Part shown: positions 1-9,404 of the stretch, in pieces
Layout of the letters: each line of letters opens with the position of its first letter
Position numbering within the stretch: position 1 is the stretch's first letter
From: Oscillospiraceae bacterium
GTDB taxonomy: Bacteria; Bacillota; Clostridia; Oscillospirales; CAG-272
Direction: 5' to 3'
DNA length: 43,284 bases
Assembly (NCBI GenBank): GCA_015065005.1
Contig: SVRE01000011.1
Coordinates: 1-43,284, forward strand
The notes under the pieces: generated by a model
The model's database searches: none
What the model was told of the DNA's origin: nothing
The model's input: the letters and a program-made list of their open reading frames with translations, nothing else
Translations under genes and position numbers: made by a program

Positions 1-1479
1 TCGCTGTGGATTAACCAACGCATTATATTTGCTTATAATTTCGCCATCCTTGACAATTACAGCACCTATTTCTGTGATTTTGTCCTCTGCTAAGGAAAGA
101 CCTGTGGTTTCTATGTCAAAAACGCAATATTCATCTTTAAATGAACCGTGCTTAACAGCACCTTTTGGGCCAAATATAACTCTTGATGTGTCGGCAGCGG
201 TATCATTAACAAAATACGCTTCCATACCGTAAATTATATTAACACCCTTCTTTTCGGCTGCGACCATTATAGGTGGATATCCCTGGACATTTCCATGGTC
301 TGTAATCGCTACTGCCTTATGTCCCCACTCTTTAATAGTATCGACCAGCCTGTCCGGATCAATTGTAGCATCTAAGGCTGACATAACTGTATGTAAATGT
401 AATTCAACTCTTTTATCTTCAGCGTTATCTTTTCTCTTAATAATGCCGATTTTATATACATCAAGGTATGAAATATATGGTTCACCATCATATTCATTTT
501 TCTTTACAGAGCATCTGATGGCGTACGCGTTGCCTTTTTTGAAATATGAAAGCTCTTCATCCTTTTTTGAAGTCGGTACTGTTATTTTGATAAATATAGA
601 AGAGTCATTATCAGTGAGAGATACATTTATTAGTGTTGTAGAACCTCTGTTAATTTGACGTTCCGCTATATCAAAAACAGTTCCCAAAACACAAACACCA
701 TACATACCCACATCCAAATTACGAATTGGTACTATGTTCTCGATTTCAAATTCTCCACCGACAACGTACTCTTTATTTGAAATATCAAAGGAAATGTTAC
801 CGCATTTTATAATATTGCCTTCTTTTTCAATGGTTACATCATTGGTAAAGAAGGAATTCGCTCTTTTAAATTCAGACTGGATGGCTTGAGCCTTTTCAGC
901 AGTAGCCTCCTTTTTAGCGTTTGATGACTGCGCTCTTTTTTGCTCCTCTAATGCTCTTTTTAATATATTTATTTTTTCACTTTCAAAAAATTCTTGATTT
1001 TTCTTATAGTCTTCTCTTTGCTCAATGGAAACAGGTATTCTCAATCCAAATTCATCATAGATGATTTTTGATATTACATCACTGGTTTTTCCATTTGTCA
1101 AAAGCTCTATTCCGCCTTGAATGAAAGGAACCTTAAATACTATCTTTTCCTTACTGAATGAGGTGCTATAATCCTCAAAAAAGCCTTTGCTGACAATACC
1201 CTGTCTATAAGATTCCTGTACTAATTCATCAAGATAATCACTGTTAAAAAGCTCTTTGTCATATTTAGGATATATTCTGAAAAAATTCAGGCTATAGGCA
1301 TTTTTAATCTCTTCTTCAAGCTGATAGAGCTTTAATTTAGGAATAATGATGGAAGAGATAATATCGACTTCCATCATTCTTTGTTCTTTATCAATTCTAA
1401 GCTTATCCACCTGTGCTGACATATATTTTAACAAATCATCTGAAGGTGTATATTTTGGAAATCTATCAAGTAAATTCAT
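1..1479 (-). CDS. polC: DNA polymerase III, PolC type (N-terminal part, cut by window edge)
   Basis: Replicative DNA polymerase of low-GC Gram-positives. The first 493 codons lie in the window and the reading frame is still open at base 1. After an N-terminal region with a charged Lys/Glu-rich linker and an OB-like segment comes a PHP domain from about residue 358, with HLH metal-ligand spacing and ITDHGN. From about residue 450 the proofreading exonuclease begins (FDIETTG, then ITEIGA). An exonuclease following the PHP domain is specific to PolC and separates it from DnaE. The ATG lies 9 bases after the ispG stop, so it is probably the last gene of the pyrH-to-polC operon. The polymerase palm and fingers are outside the window. 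Confidence 0.96.
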   Translation of the reverse strand, partial: MNLLDRFPKYTPSDDLLKYMSAQVDKLRIDKEQRMMEVDIISSIIIPKLKLYQLEEEIKNAYSLNFFRIYPKYDKELFNSDYLDELVQESYRQGIVSKGFFEDYSTSFSKEKIVFKVPFIQGGIELLTNGKTSDVISKIIYDEFGLRIPVSIEQREDYKKNQEFFESEKINILKRALEEQKRAQSSNAKKEATAEKAQAIQSEFKRANSFFTNDVTIEKEGNIIKCGNISFDISNKEYVVGGEFEIENIVPIRNLDVGMYGVCVLGTVFDIAERQINRGSTTLINVSLTDNDSSIFIKITVPTSKKDEELSYFKKGNAYAIRCSVKKNEYDGEPYISYLDVYKIGIIKRKDNAEDKRVELHLHTVMSALDATIDPDRLVDTIKEWGHKAVAITDHGNVQGYPPIMVAAEKKGVNIIYGMEAYFVNDTAADTSRVIFGPKGAVKHGSFKDEYCVFDIETTGLSLAEDKITEIGAVIVKDGEIISKYNALVNPQR

Positions 1480-1488
1480 TTTTACCCC

Positions 1489-2577
1489 TTATTTTTCCGT
1501 TACTAATTTTTTAATTTCGTTTAAAAGTGTAGGTATTATATCATCCTCTGAAATTTTACCAATAATCACACCGTGACGGAAAAGGACCGCCGAGCCGCGT
1601 CCGCCTGCAATACCTACATCACACTCTCTTGCTTCTCCAGGGCCATTAACAACGCAACCCATCAAAGCAACCTTTAAATTTTTGCCTTTTGTATCAAAAC
1701 CTTTAATAGCGTCTTTAAACCTTTGAGACAAGTCAATTAAATCAATTTTTGTTCTTCCGCAGGTAGGACAGGAAACAATTTGTATAGTTCCTTTGTTATA
1801 AAAGCCCAAGGAAGACAAAAGCTCTCTTCCTGCCTTGATTTCATCAATAGGATTAGCGGTTAGTGAAACACGTATGGTATCTCCAATTCCATCACAGAGC
1901 AACGAGCCTATACCAGCGGAGCTTTTTATTAATCCTGTGTAAGAGTCACCCGCCTCGGTAACACCCAAATGTATGGGATAATCACATTGTGAAGATATTA
2001 TCCTATTAGCTTCAATCATATTTTTAACATTGGAAGATTTAACAGAGATAACCGAGTCATAAAAACCGAATTTTTCGAGTAAATCCAAATGATAAAAAGC
2101 ACTTTCTGCAAGGGCTTGAGAAGTAGGTGCACCATATTTTTCTAAAATATGCTTTTCAAGTGAGCCGCCATTAACACCTATTCTGATTGGTATACCTTCA
2201 CTTTTGCAGGCGGCAGTAACCTCCTTAACCTTCCAGTCTTCTCCGATATTTCCAGGGTTAATTCTAATCTTGTCTATTCCAAGCTTTACACATTCAAGGG
2301 CTATTTTATAGTCAAAATGAATATCAGCAACCACAGGTATTTTTACACCCGCTTCTTTAATAACAGAAATGGTTTTAGCGCTTTCAAGGTTGGGAACTGT
2401 TATTCTAACTATATCGCATCCTGCTCTTTCAAGCTCTAATATCTGATTAAGTGTTGCGTTTGAATTCAATGTATCCGTATTGGTCATTGATTGAATTAAA
2501 ATATCATTATCAGAGCCTATTATTTTATCCTTAATCTTGACACTCTTGGTTTTATGTCTAATATCATTGTATTTCAT
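1489..2577 (-). CDS. ispG: 4-hydroxy-3-methylbut-2-enyl diphosphate synthase (GcpE)
   Basis: Penultimate enzyme of the MEP isoprenoid pathway. It reductively opens ME-cPP to HMBPP using a [4Fe-4S] cluster, and supplies C5 units to undecaprenyl phosphate made by UppS in the same operon. The protein has 362 residues, the usual bacterial length. A TIM-barrel N-terminal part precedes the cluster ligands Cys270 and Cys273 (SCPTCGRTK), Cys308 (GCVVNGPGEA) and Glu315. It starts 8 bases after rseP and ends 9 bases before polC. In Bacillus this position is held by proS; ispG here, with dxr three genes upstream, groups two MEP enzymes in one operon. Confidence 0.97.
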   Translation of the reverse strand: MKYNDIRHKTKSVKIKDKIIGSDNDILIQSMTNTDTLNSNATLNQILELERAGCDIVRITVPNLESAKTISVIKEAGVKIPVVADIHFDYKIALECVKLGIDKIRINPGNIGEDWKVKEVTAACKSEGIPIRIGVNGGSLEKHILEKYGAPTSQALAESAFYHLDLLEKFGFYDSVISVKSSNVKNMIEANRIISSQCDYPIHLGVTEAGDSYTGLIKSSAGIGSLLCDGIGDTIRVSLTANPIDEIKAGRELLSSLGFYNKGTIQIVSCPTCGRTKIDLIDLSQRFKDAIKGFDTKGKNLKVALMGCVVNGPGEARECDVGIAGGRGSAVLFRHGVIIGKISEDDIIPTLLNEIKKLVTEK

Positions 2578-2585
2578 AAGTCCTC

Positions 2586-3614
2586 TTATTTAAACAAGCT
2601 GAAAACATCCTTAAACGAAATAAATATTACAAGTAGCATAAGCAATGCAAAGAATGTAAATTTCAATCCGTTTTCGACTTTCCTTGGTATTGGTTTTCTA
2701 AATATCATTTCAATTAACAGAAATAACAGTGTACCGCCGTCAAGCGCCGGAATTGGTAATAAATTAAATATTCCAAGATTCATTGTAATGACTACTACCA
2801 AATAAAAAAATGTGTAGGTGTCGGTTTGGGCAGCATCGGTTATAGCTCCGGTAACCCCAATAGGACCGGAAACAGCTTCTATACCATATCTGCCGCTGAT
2901 AAGGTCATATAATGAATCCCAAATCATTTTAATCGTTGATGTACAAGAATAAAATGCGTTTTTGCATATAACTCCAAAGGTTTTCTTTTCTTCATAGATT
3001 TTGAAATCCATTGAACCAAAGGCTATTCCTTGAGAGCTGGTTTGAGGGAATTGCACATTACTTATAGTGATTTCCTTGCCGTCTCTTACTAATGTTACAT
3101 CAACAGGCTTATATCCGCTACGCATTATTTCGTAGCTTAAATCGCTTGCAGTATGAACCGATGCTCCATTGATTTTTATAATTTCATCATTCAACTCAAT
3201 GCCGGTTTTATTACTTGTGGAATAATCGTAAAACTCAGCAACTGTTGTACCGCCAAAATGAGGTGTAAACATAGTAAGCACAGCCATTAATATAATCCCA
3301 AACAACAAATTCATAATTGCACCAGCAATAACGATAATAAACCTTTGCCAAGCGGGTTTTTTATTAAACGCGTTTGGATCTTCACTATCTTCATCCTCAC
3401 CAACCATAGCAACATAACCGCCAATTGGCAGGACACGCAAGGAGTAGTTAACTCCATCCTTACCTTTTTTTGACACTATTTTAGGACCCATTCCAATAGA
3501 AAACTCTGATATGGTAACACCAAATCTTTTTGCAAACAGAAAATGCCCCAATTCGTGTATTAATATCAAAACGCCGAACACTAAAAGTGCCAAAAGAATG
3601 TATAAAACTATCAT
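2586..3614 (-). CDS. rseP: Site-2 intramembrane zinc metalloprotease (RseP/RasP family)
   Basis: Membrane-embedded protease that cleaves transmembrane substrates such as anti-sigma factors and signal-peptide remnants. The 342-residue protein has the HExxH motif within the first membrane helix (His20, Glu21, His24). A single PDZ domain lies at about residues 130-190, and the third zinc ligand sits in NLLPIPALDGG (Asp292) in a late helix. One PDZ domain matches the Gram-positive RasP form rather than the two-PDZ E. coli RseP. It follows dxr after 46 bases and precedes ispG by 8 bases. The substrate here is unknown; the location next to dxr and cdsA is the conserved one. Confidence 0.95.
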   Translation of the reverse strand: MIVLYILLALLVFGVLILIHELGHFLFAKRFGVTISEFSIGMGPKIVSKKGKDGVNYSLRVLPIGGYVAMVGEDEDSEDPNAFNKKPAWQRFIIVIAGAIMNLLFGIILMAVLTMFTPHFGGTTVAEFYDYSTSNKTGIELNDEIIKINGASVHTASDLSYEIMRSGYKPVDVTLVRDGKEITISNVQFPQTSSQGIAFGSMDFKIYEEKKTFGVICKNAFYSCTSTIKMIWDSLYDLISGRYGIEAVSGPIGVTGAITDAAQTDTYTFFYLVVVITMNLGIFNLLPIPALDGGTLLFLLIEMIFRKPIPRKVENGLKFTFFALLMLLVIFISFKDVFSLFK

Positions 3615-3660
3615 TTTTTCCTCGTAATCGTAAATAATGCATGAAAAATTTTCAATGAAT

Positions 3661-4824
3661 TCAAATCAGTTTATTTATATGCTCATTTGTAATAATTCTT
3701 GCTTCTTTGTCAGCATTTATTATGTCATCTAAGCTGGGATTAACAATATTTTTAAATTCTTTTACTGTTTTTTCTACAATTTCAAAAATATCTGTAAAAC
3801 CAATTTTGTTATTTAAAAAATATTGTACAGCAACCTCATCAGCTGCATTTAAAACAGCTGGAATTACACCATCCTCCTGTGCTGCATAAAAAGCAAGGGG
3901 TAAAAGTGTAAAGGTATCCATATCAGGCTCACAAAACGTCAATTGCATCAATGCGGAAAAATCAAGCGGCATTGCAAGCGATACTTCCCTTTTTGGATAA
4001 GTTATAGCATACTGAATACAAGTACGCATATCCGGCGAACCAAGTTGTGCTATCACGCTGTTATCAGCAAATTCAACAGCAGAGTGCATAATGCTTTGAG
4101 GATGAACGACCACGCATACCTTTTCAGGAGCGACATCGAACAACCTTACAGCCTCAATAACCTCAAAACCCTTATTCATCAATGAAGCGCTGTCGATGGT
4201 TATTTTTGCACCCATTTTCCAAGTTGGATGGGCTAATGCGTCCTCTGCTTTAATATTTTTAAGATCATCAATTCTTTTGCCTCTGAAAGGCCCTCCGGAG
4301 GATGTTAAAATTATTCTTTTAATACTGTTTTCAGCTCGACCTTGCAAGCACTGAAAAATTGCACTGTGCTCACTGTCAACCGGAACTAATTCGGCATTAT
4401 TTTTATCAATTTCATCTTTTAAAAATTTGTAAGCAGTTACTATCGCTTCTTTGTTGGACATTGCAATGCGTTTTCCTGTTCTTGCGCAAGCAATGGCAGG
4501 AGCTAGTCCAGCAAATCCGCTAACAGCATTAATTGCTACACTCGCTTGACATTCCTCTATCAAAGCAATGGCGGATTCTTCTCCGCCATATACCTTTACA
4601 CTTGTATCAGAAAGCTTAGTTTTGAGGACATCTGCGGCTTTCTTATTAGTCAAAACGCAAACCTTTGGCTTTAATACTCTTGCTTGATTCTCAATGTCAT
4701 CAACTGAAGAAGACGCCATTAGTAAATCGACATCCAAATTGTGAAATTTAGCAATTTCAACGCTCTGCTTACCAACAGATCCCGTTGAACCTAAAATTGC
4801 AATAGATTTGTCAAAATCCTTCAT
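3661..4824 (-). CDS. dxr: 1-deoxy-D-xylulose 5-phosphate reductoisomerase
   Basis: First committed enzyme of the MEP pathway, converting DXP to MEP with NADPH and a divalent metal. The 387-residue protein has the N-terminal dinucleotide-binding loop GSTGSVG (residues 12-18), SNKEAIV near 123-129, and the metal and substrate residues in VDSEHS (Asp150, Glu152). SLMNKGFE, the flexible-loop region, lies further on. A GGAG Shine-Dalgarno sits 7 bases before the ATG. It is 12 bases downstream of cdsA and 46 bases upstream of rseP, the order seen in most Firmicutes. Confidence 0.97.
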   Translation of the reverse strand: MKDFDKSIAILGSTGSVGKQSVEIAKFHNLDVDLLMASSSVDDIENQARVLKPKVCVLTNKKAADVLKTKLSDTSVKVYGGEESAIALIEECQASVAINAVSGFAGLAPAIACARTGKRIAMSNKEAIVTAYKFLKDEIDKNNAELVPVDSEHSAIFQCLQGRAENSIKRIILTSSGGPFRGKRIDDLKNIKAEDALAHPTWKMGAKITIDSASLMNKGFEVIEAVRLFDVAPEKVCVVVHPQSIMHSAVEFADNSVIAQLGSPDMRTCIQYAITYPKREVSLAMPLDFSALMQLTFCEPDMDTFTLLPLAFYAAQEDGVIPAVLNAADEVAVQYFLNNKIGFTDIFEIVEKTVKEFKNIVNPSLDDIINADKEARIITNEHINKLI

Positions 4825-4836
4825 TTATATTCTCCA

Positions 4837-5661
4837 TTAGAAATACTTTAGGACTATATTTAAAATGTAAAGTGTAGGTGCAGTAAGCATCACACTGTCA
4901 AATCGGTCTAATATTCCGCCGTGTCCCGGGAAAATACTACCATAATCTTTAATATCGTACTGTCTTTTTACACTTGAAGCAACAAGATCACCAATTTGTG
5001 ATACAATTGAAAGTGCAAGACCTAGTATGCAAAGCTTAACATAGTTCAAATTTGCATCATCAAAAATATTATTAACTATTAAGCCATATACAGCAAATCC
5101 TATTATTGTAAAAACAATACCTCCAACAGACCCTTCTATTGTCTTTTTTGGGCTGATTTCAGGTATCAGCTTATGCTTACCAAAGAATTTGCCTACAAAA
5201 TATGCAAATGTATCACATACCCAAGCACCTAAGAATGCTAACAAATAATAATACTTTCCACCTGCTGAGTATCTAATTACAACCATAGAAGAAAAGCATC
5301 CTACAATATAAACAAACATAGCATAAAATGTTAATACTTCAGATAACTTAACAGTATTTTTCTTTAGCATTACATATGTCAAAACAAATATGAGTATTCC
5401 AAAAAATGCAACCATAGCACATGCTAAAAACGGCGTATTTGTTCTTGTAAAAAACCTTAAAATCGGTAAACCGAGTGCAATCAAATACATTGGTATAGAT
5501 ATGAGCAGCTTTTTATCAAAGCCTAAGCATTTTGCCATTTCATATACACCAATGCAGCATAACAAGCCAATCACAATTGGGAATGCTACGGTATAAGAAA
5601 AATAACAAACAGGTATAAACAATGCAATAGCAACAACACCTGTAATAATTCTTGTTAACAT
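4837..5661 (-). CDS. cdsA: Phosphatidate cytidylyltransferase
   Basis: Integral membrane enzyme making CDP-diacylglycerol from phosphatidate and CTP, the branch point for phosphatidylglycerol and cardiolipin. The 274 residues are mostly hydrophobic with about eight predicted helices. The family signature near the C-terminus (about residues 229-256) is intact: KRQYDIKDYG, then PGHGGILDRFDS. A strong AGGAG lies upstream of the ATG, and the gene begins 3 bases after the uppS stop, so translation is probably coupled. Directly followed by dxr. Confidence 0.96.
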   Translation of the reverse strand: MLTRIITGVVAIALFIPVCYFSYTVAFPIVIGLLCCIGVYEMAKCLGFDKKLLISIPMYLIALGLPILRFFTRTNTPFLACAMVAFFGILIFVLTYVMLKKNTVKLSEVLTFYAMFVYIVGCFSSMVVIRYSAGGKYYYLLAFLGAWVCDTFAYFVGKFFGKHKLIPEISPKKTIEGSVGGIVFTIIGFAVYGLIVNNIFDDANLNYVKLCILGLALSIVSQIGDLVASSVKRQYDIKDYGSIFPGHGGILDRFDSVMLTAPTLYILNIVLKYF

Positions 5662-5664
5662 AAT

Positions 5665-6381
5665 TTATTCCTCTCCTTTAATTAAGCCACCAAATCTTCT
5701 TTTTCTTTTATAAAAGCTTTTAATTGCTTTATAGAGCTGTTTTTTATTAAAATCAGGCCACAGTACACTTGTAAAATAAAACTCAGAATAAGCACATTGC
5801 CATAACAAAAAGTTTGAAAGCCGATATTCACTGGCTGTTCTTACGATCAAGTCAGGATCAGGACAATGACTTGTATATAAATGCGAAGAAATATCCTTCT
5901 CATTAACCTCTTTTACACCTTCGCATATTAAGGAATTACAAGCTGAAATTATCTCTGCTCTTCCCCCATAATTAAAGGCAATATTTAAAACATTATCATA
6001 CAATAAGGTTGATTCTTCAAGCTCTATCATTTTATCCCTAAGCTCTTGCGATAGAACAGACTTATCACCAATAAATACAAAGCGAATATCCTTTTGCTCC
6101 TTTGCTCTGTCAATATAAGTGTTCAAAAGCTCCATAATTGCGTTAACTTCATTTTCGGGTCTGGACCAATTCTCAGTAGAAAAAGCATAAACGGTAACTA
6201 TTTTAATTCCAAAAGCGTGGCAATTCTTAACCGTTTCCTCAAAAGCTTTTGCACCGTATTTATGGCCAACTTGGCGAGGCAATGAACGTGCCTTTGCCCA
6301 CCTGCCGTTTCCGTCCATTATAAAAGCTATATGCTTTAATCGGTCATCAACCTTAAATTTTTTAATACTGTTAAAAAACAT
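5665..6381 (-). CDS. uppS: Isoprenyl (undecaprenyl) diphosphate synthase
   Basis: Cis-prenyltransferase making the C55 carrier for peptidoglycan and wall polymers from IPP and FPP. From the chosen ATG it has 238 residues. The catalytic MDGNGRW motif (Asp23) is near the N-terminus, followed by FSTENWSRP and the C-terminal DLIVRTASEYRLSNFLLWQ region. The open frame extends to a TTG at 6414, but that has no ribosome site, while the ATG at 6381 is preceded by GAGG five bases away and gives a family-like N-terminus. It sits between frr (67 bases upstream) and cdsA. Confidence 0.95.
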   Translation of the reverse strand: MFFNSIKKFKVDDRLKHIAFIMDGNGRWAKARSLPRQVGHKYGAKAFEETVKNCHAFGIKIVTVYAFSTENWSRPENEVNAIMELLNTYIDRAKEQKDIRFVFIGDKSVLSQELRDKMIELEESTLLYDNVLNIAFNYGGRAEIISACNSLICEGVKEVNEKDISSHLYTSHCPDPDLIVRTASEYRLSNFLLWQCAYSEFYFTSVLWPDFNKKQLYKAIKSFYKRKRRFGGLIKGEE

Positions 6382-6448
6382 AATAACCTCAAATAGCTGA
6401 ATAAAGGTTGCCAATAGAAATATATGGCAACCTATTTCAGTAATTTAA

Positions 6449-7003
6449 TTAAATTTCCATTATTTCCTTCTCTTTAGCAGCGGTAATGCCATCGATTTCT
6501 TTAATGTACTTATCTGTTAAATCTTGAACATTTTTATCGGAAATCTTTTGCTCATCCTCTGTCATTTCGGAATTTTTCTTCATTTCCTTGGACTTATCCA
6601 TTGCATCACGTCTGATGTTACGGATTGCAACCTTTGCATCCTCACCAAGCTTAGAAACCTGTTTTTTCAATTCTTTTCTGCGGTCCTCGGTAAGCTGTGG
6701 AAAAACAAGGCGGATAACCTTACCGTCATTTGCCGGCGTAATACCAATGTCGGATGCCAAAATTGCTTTTTCAATGCCCTTCAATGTTGTTGCATCCCAA
6801 GGCTGAATAACAATTGTTCTTGCATCAGGTACAGATACAGAACCTATTTGGTTAATTGGTGTTGGTGAGCCGTAATAATCAACATTAATTCTTGAAAGAA
6901 CGTTCGGGTTGGCTCTGCCTGCTCTTACTCCATCCAACTCATATATATAAGAGTCAATGGACTTTCTCATTTTTGCTTCAAATTCTTTAGTGTCGAGTTT
7001 CAT
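6449..7003 (-). CDS. frr: Ribosome recycling factor
   Basis: Splits post-termination ribosomes together with EF-G. The 184-residue length is typical. Visible family features are the N-terminal helix, VDYYGSPTPINQIGSVSVPDAR, and the C-terminal helical segment with RNIRRDAMD and LTDKYIKEID. It has an AGGAG Shine-Dalgarno, and its ATG is 3 bases after the pyrH stop, so the two are co-transcribed and likely coupled, as in nearly all bacteria. The 67-base gap to uppS shows no clear terminator. Confidence 0.97.
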   Translation of the reverse strand: MKLDTKEFEAKMRKSIDSYIYELDGVRAGRANPNVLSRINVDYYGSPTPINQIGSVSVPDARTIVIQPWDATTLKGIEKAILASDIGITPANDGKVIRLVFPQLTEDRRKELKKQVSKLGEDAKVAIRNIRRDAMDKSKEMKKNSEMTEDEQKISDKNVQDLTDKYIKEIDGITAAKEKEIMEI

Positions 7004-7006
7004 ATT

Positions 7007-7723
7007 TTATTCTCCTTTTACTACGGTACCCATCTCGGCACCCATAATTACATCATAAATATTTTCACATTTGTCAAGACCGAAGACGTGAATCGCTATG
7101 TTATTATCCATTGCAAAAGAGGTTGCGGTAGAATCCATAGCCTGTAAGCCTCTTGCAAGGATTTCTTTATATGTTATATTTGAAATCTTTTCAGCAGACT
7201 TATCTTTTCTTGGGTCAGCTGTGTAGATTGCGTCAATATTTTTAGCCATTAAAACAATATCAGCGCCGATTTCAGCAGCTCTAACTACTGCGGCTGTATC
7301 AGTTGATACAAACGGGATGCCCAAACCGCAACCAAATATAACCACCTTACCATTATTTAAGCAATCAATCGCTTCATCGCGAACAAACGGTTTAGCAAAA
7401 GCCTTCATTTCAACAGCTGTCATTACAACAGCATCAATACCGCAACGGATAAACGATTCCTGCAAAGCTACCGCATTTATACAGGTTGCAAGCATACCCA
7501 TATGGTCTGCCTTTACCCTGTCCATTTCTCCACCACTTCTGCCGCGCCAAATGTTGCCGGCGCCAACAATTATACCAAATTGAACGCCATTTGCCATACA
7601 CTTTTTAATTACAGAAGCGATTTCTTTAATATACTCAAAATTTAAAATACCGTCCTTGCCATTAATAGCTTCGCCGGAAAGCTTGAGCAATACTCTTTTA
7701 TAAACTGGTGTACCGTTATTCAA
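7007..7723 (-). CDS. pyrH: UMP kinase
   Basis: Phosphorylates UMP to UDP; an amino-acid-kinase-fold hexamer unrelated to eukaryotic UMP/CMP kinases. The 238 residues show KLSGEAI near residue 15, GAGNIWRGR near 55, and the C-terminal TYKEILARGLQAMDSTA segment typical of PyrH. The start codon appears to be TTG: AAGGAG is placed 7 bases upstream and the resulting N-terminus (MNNGTPVYKRVLLKLSGEA) matches the family. It is separated from rpsB-tsf by an extra membrane protein gene and has its own sigma-A-type promoter just upstream. Confidence 0.95.
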   Translation of the reverse strand: MNNGTPVYKRVLLKLSGEAINGKDGILNFEYIKEIASVIKKCMANGVQFGIIVGAGNIWRGRSGGEMDRVKADHMGMLATCINAVALQESFIRCGIDAVVMTAVEMKAFAKPFVRDEAIDCLNNGKVVIFGCGLGIPFVSTDTAAVVRAAEIGADIVLMAKNIDAIYTADPRKDKSAEKISNITYKEILARGLQAMDSTATSFAMDNNIAIHVFGLDKCENIYDVIMGAEMGTVVKGE

Positions 7724-7761
7724 AGCCTACTCCTTTTTAATTGTCATAATTTCACATATAT

Positions 7762-7790
7762 ATAATACTATATTTTTATTAATTTGTAAA
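7762..7790 (-). promoter_or_regulatory. Predicted sigma-A promoter of pyrH-frr-uppS-cdsA-dxr-rseP-ispG-polC
   Basis: On the minus strand TTTACA and TATTAT are separated by exactly 17 bases, about 40 bases before the pyrH TTG. It lies in the short gap between the 496-residue membrane gene and pyrH, so the long housekeeping operon can be expressed independently of the inserted gene and of rpsB-tsf. Confidence 0.7.
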
Positions 7791-7821
7791 TAGCAAAAAT
7801 GAGATTTGTAACAAAAATATT

Positions 7822-9312
7822 TTAGTAGATGCCTAAATGTAATGTATCGCCTATAAAAATAAATTGTTCGGTTGATATTTCATCCCAATTCTTGCTCTGA
7901 AAATAACTTATATACTCAGGACTATTTTGAGTTTTGATAAAGCTTCTATTGTTGAATAGATTTATATGCGGTATATCACACCAGGGAGTTGTAATGGCGC
8001 GCACGTTACAGTTTGGGAGATTTACTACACCATCAAATGATATTGAACAATTGCTATCTTTGTATAAGCTGATATATTTGATTTTAGTTCCGGTTGCTTT
8101 TTCGTGCTCAGCTATTATTTCACCAATTTTCAACGCATCTTCTTTTTCTTTTGCGTTTGAAATATGTCTGCTAAAGAAAAAGGAATGAAATAGAGCCATA
8201 AAAGTCAAGGAAACCGTTAGCATTACGATCAATGTTGCTCGAATTGACATCTTACATAAATTTCCAGATTTTAATTTCATATGCTCACGATTATAGTTGT
8301 AAAGCATAGGTATTGTTCCCACAAGCATACCAATCGGATATGAATATCTTAGCGTAAACCAAACATTTTCCGGGGTTGTAACTATGCTAGGTGCTGCTGT
8401 TGTTATTATTGTGCCTACCATAATGAAAGCATATTTAAAAAATATCAATGTGCTTTCTTTTGTAAATGCTTTACCGTTTTTCTTTTTTGATGATAAGAAA
8501 ATTACGGTGAACAAAACAGAAAAAACAGCTAAATACACGAGCAATAGATACGGTATGTTTAAACCAAAAGTTAAAAATTTATAAATATTTGCAAAATTCA
8601 ATCCACTACTCATTCGATCTGACATGTTGAATAGCTTCATAACTAAGAAATTCATAAAAGTAGCAAAGCCATAAACGGTAATCGCTATTCCAACATTTTT
8701 AAAAAAAGTGGAAATCTCGGTTGAATTCGCAACAATAAATACAAGCACGAGCGCAACAAAAACCCCGGGCATAGGCTGATAAGTAAAGCAGCTTAAAGTA
8801 ACAAAGATGTATGAAAGTACTATATAATATTTTTTACCTTCTAAAAAGCCAAGAAAAAACTTACTTGCCATCACTGACATATAAATTGCAAAGGCAAAAA
8901 AACCTTTTTCTATAAATAAAAATAATTCAAATACCATGGGATTGAATATAGTTATTGCGGATAAAAAGAAGGCAAATACATTATTCATATGCTTGTTTAG
9001 CGTATTGTAGAGTGTCGCAATAGAAAGTGTTGAAAAAACAATGGACATAATAAAGGATACATAATAATACCCCATAAAGCTAACTGAAATTGACTCTAAT
9101 GCGCGTGTAATCAAATATATTATCAGTCTTCCATTGTACTTCATTGCGCCATATATGCCTCCCAAGCCATTATGTAAGGCAAAATGATATGTGTCGGTGG
9201 AGTATTCAAACTTAAATAAGGGAAAAACGCAAACAAGAACAACTGCAAGCGTAACCAAATATGGCTTTATACCATTTAATAGCTTGGAATTTTTATTTAA
9301 ATGCATAGACAT
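7822..9312 (-). CDS. Polytopic membrane protein, possibly GtrII-like glycosyltransferase
   Basis: A 496-residue protein with roughly ten hydrophobic segments, the first at about residues 18-35, and a soluble C-terminal tail of about 100 residues. After helix 1 an extracytoplasmic stretch contains STDTYHF and, further on, NGR followed by the next helix. This layout recalls membrane glucosyltransferases of the GtrII type (acidic residue, then GR before helix 2), but the resemblance is weak and no catalytic motif is certain. GGAGG lies just upstream; it is 3 bases from the first ATG and 9 bases from a second ATG at 9306, so the true start may be 9306. It sits between the tsf terminator and the pyrH promoter, an insertion into a normally continuous cluster. 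Function unknown. Confidence 0.8.
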   Translation of the reverse strand: MSMHLNKNSKLLNGIKPYLVTLAVVLVCVFPLFKFEYSTDTYHFALHNGLGGIYGAMKYNGRLIIYLITRALESISVSFMGYYYVSFIMSIVFSTLSIATLYNTLNKHMNNVFAFFLSAITIFNPMVFELFLFIEKGFFAFAIYMSVMASKFFLGFLEGKKYYIVLSYIFVTLSCFTYQPMPGVFVALVLVFIVANSTEISTFFKNVGIAITVYGFATFMNFLVMKLFNMSDRMSSGLNFANIYKFLTFGLNIPYLLLVYLAVFSVLFTVIFLSSKKKNGKAFTKESTLIFFKYAFIMVGTIITTAAPSIVTTPENVWFTLRYSYPIGMLVGTIPMLYNYNREHMKLKSGNLCKMSIRATLIVMLTVSLTFMALFHSFFFSRHISNAKEKEDALKIGEIIAEHEKATGTKIKYISLYKDSNCSISFDGVVNLPNCNVRAITTPWCDIPHINLFNNRSFIKTQNSPEYISYFQSKNWDEISTEQFIFIGDTLHLGIY

Positions 9313-9365
9313 ACTCCTCCTTAATTTTAACTAAATATATGATACTACAAAATCGAGAAAAAGTA

Positions 9366-9398
9366 AAGAAAAAATGGACCGATTTACTCGGTCCATTT
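9366..9398 (-). terminator. Intrinsic terminator after tsf
   Basis: A perfect 11-bp inverted repeat (arms 9372-9382 and 9388-9398, loop of 5) follows the tsf stop, with a T-rich tract on the minus strand. It ends the rpsB-tsf unit before the inserted membrane gene. Confidence 0.85.
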
Positions 9399-9404
9399 AA
9401 ATTA

